Assembly (NCBI GenBank): GCA_015265235.1
Contig: JABZYJ010000034.1
Location: 1-15,091, forward strand
Direction: 5' to 3'
DNA: 15,091 nt
Origin: Selenomonas sp.
GTDB taxonomy: Bacteria; Bacillota; Negativicutes; Selenomonadales; Selenomonadaceae
Made by a program: the position numbers and the translations under genes. The stretch's first letter is position 1. Each line of letters starts with the position of its first letter. Shown here piece after piece: positions 14,893-15,091 of the stretch. Below the pieces are notes generated by a model, which did no database searches, had not been told where the DNA came from, and saw nothing but the letters and a program-made list of their open reading frames with translations.

Positions 14893-14923
14893 AAAAAGCC
14901 GGAACGATGCAGCTCATTCCGGC
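14893..14923 (-). terminator. Rho-independent terminator of the upstream gene
   Basis: GCCGGAA (14923-14917) pairs with TTCCGGC (14904-14898) around a 12-base loop and is followed by TTTTTG on the minus strand. It lies 18 bases after the stop of the partial CDS. Confidence 0.85.
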
Positions 14924-14941
14924 GATATTGACAACGACATC

Positions 14942-15091
14942 TCACAGATCTTGTTGAAGCTTCTGGGCAAACGCCTCTACATAGGAATCAATGTGGGCAC
15001 GCGGCGTCTTCCCTTCATACTCCTGATAGTCCTTCTCCATATATTCCTCATAGCGTTCATACCAAATATGACGGGCATCGTCGTTCAAACG
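14942..15091 (-). CDS. C-terminal end of an unrecognised protein (partial)
   Basis: The minus strand is open from the window edge to a TGA at 14944-14942, giving 49 residues. They are charged and rich in Tyr, Glu, Gln and Lys (for example RHIWYERYEEYMEKDYQEYE), and end in EAFAQKLQQDL. A terminator follows at the expected distance, which supports a real gene end. The fragment is too short to name; it looks soluble and helical. Confidence 0.65.
   Translation of the reverse strand, partial: RLNDDARHIWYERYEEYMEKDYQEYEGKTPRAHIDSYVEAFAQKLQQDL

Noticed and set aside
1..15091. CRISPR arrays, insertion sequences, tRNA or rRNA genes, phage or defence genes.
   Set aside because: No repeated spacer pattern, transposase, terminal inverted repeats, RNA gene signature or defence domain was seen; the window is almost fully occupied by conserved genes.

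Overview
The window reads almost entirely on the minus strand and carries a housekeeping lipid-synthesis locus with an efflux-pump operon downstream. I infer a member of the Negativicutes, most likely a Selenomonas-like Selenomonadaceae, which are Firmicutes with an outer membrane. The base composition is GC-rich. FapR, FabK-type enoyl reductase and the DUF177 and coiled-coil proteins are Firmicute-type. An HAE1-type RND pump with a lipoprotein adaptor implies a diderm envelope. No mobile element, CRISPR array, tRNA or rRNA was seen.

In transcription order, from the high coordinates down: (1) the 3' end of an unrecognised CDS (15091-14942), followed by two tandem Rho-independent terminators. 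(2) A promoter at 14796-14825 starts rsmD-coaD-(coiled-coil protein). (3) A perfect-consensus sigma-A promoter (13098-13126) starts DUF177/yceD-rpmF, closed by a strong terminator at 12332-12374. (4) A promoter whose -10 is overlapped by a FapR-like operator starts fapR-plsX-fabH-fabK-fabD-fabG-acpP. The genes are tightly packed, with overlaps at plsX/fabH and fabH/fabK, and the unit is closed by a terminator at 6612-6648. (5) After a structured ~170-base leader come a second FabK-like flavin oxidoreductase, fabF and rnc. (6) A good promoter directly behind rnc starts an efflux operon: a periplasmic adaptor lipoprotein and an RND transporter that runs off the window after 714 residues.

Together units 4 and 5 supply most of type II fatty acid synthesis. 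PlsX makes acyl-phosphate for phospholipid synthesis. FabD loads malonate onto ACP, FabH starts chains, and FabF elongates them. FabG does the keto reduction and FabK the enoyl reduction. FapR is the malonyl-CoA-sensing repressor. The dehydratase (fabZ) and acetyl-CoA carboxylase genes are not in the window. The gene order merges two familiar layouts: the yceD-rpmF-plsX-fabH-fabD-fabG-acpP-fabF order of E. coli, and the fapR-plsX-fabD-fabG-acpP-rnc and rsmD-coaD/DUF177-rpmF orders of Bacillus.

I did not find a clearly new biological system. The points most worth a second look are the paired inverted FapR-like elements, the second FabK-like enzyme with a Cys cluster behind the acpP terminator, the Asn at a normally Asp metal-binding position of RNase III, the near-leaderless consensus promoter of the DUF177-rpmF unit, and an inverted repeat in the efflux operon leader.
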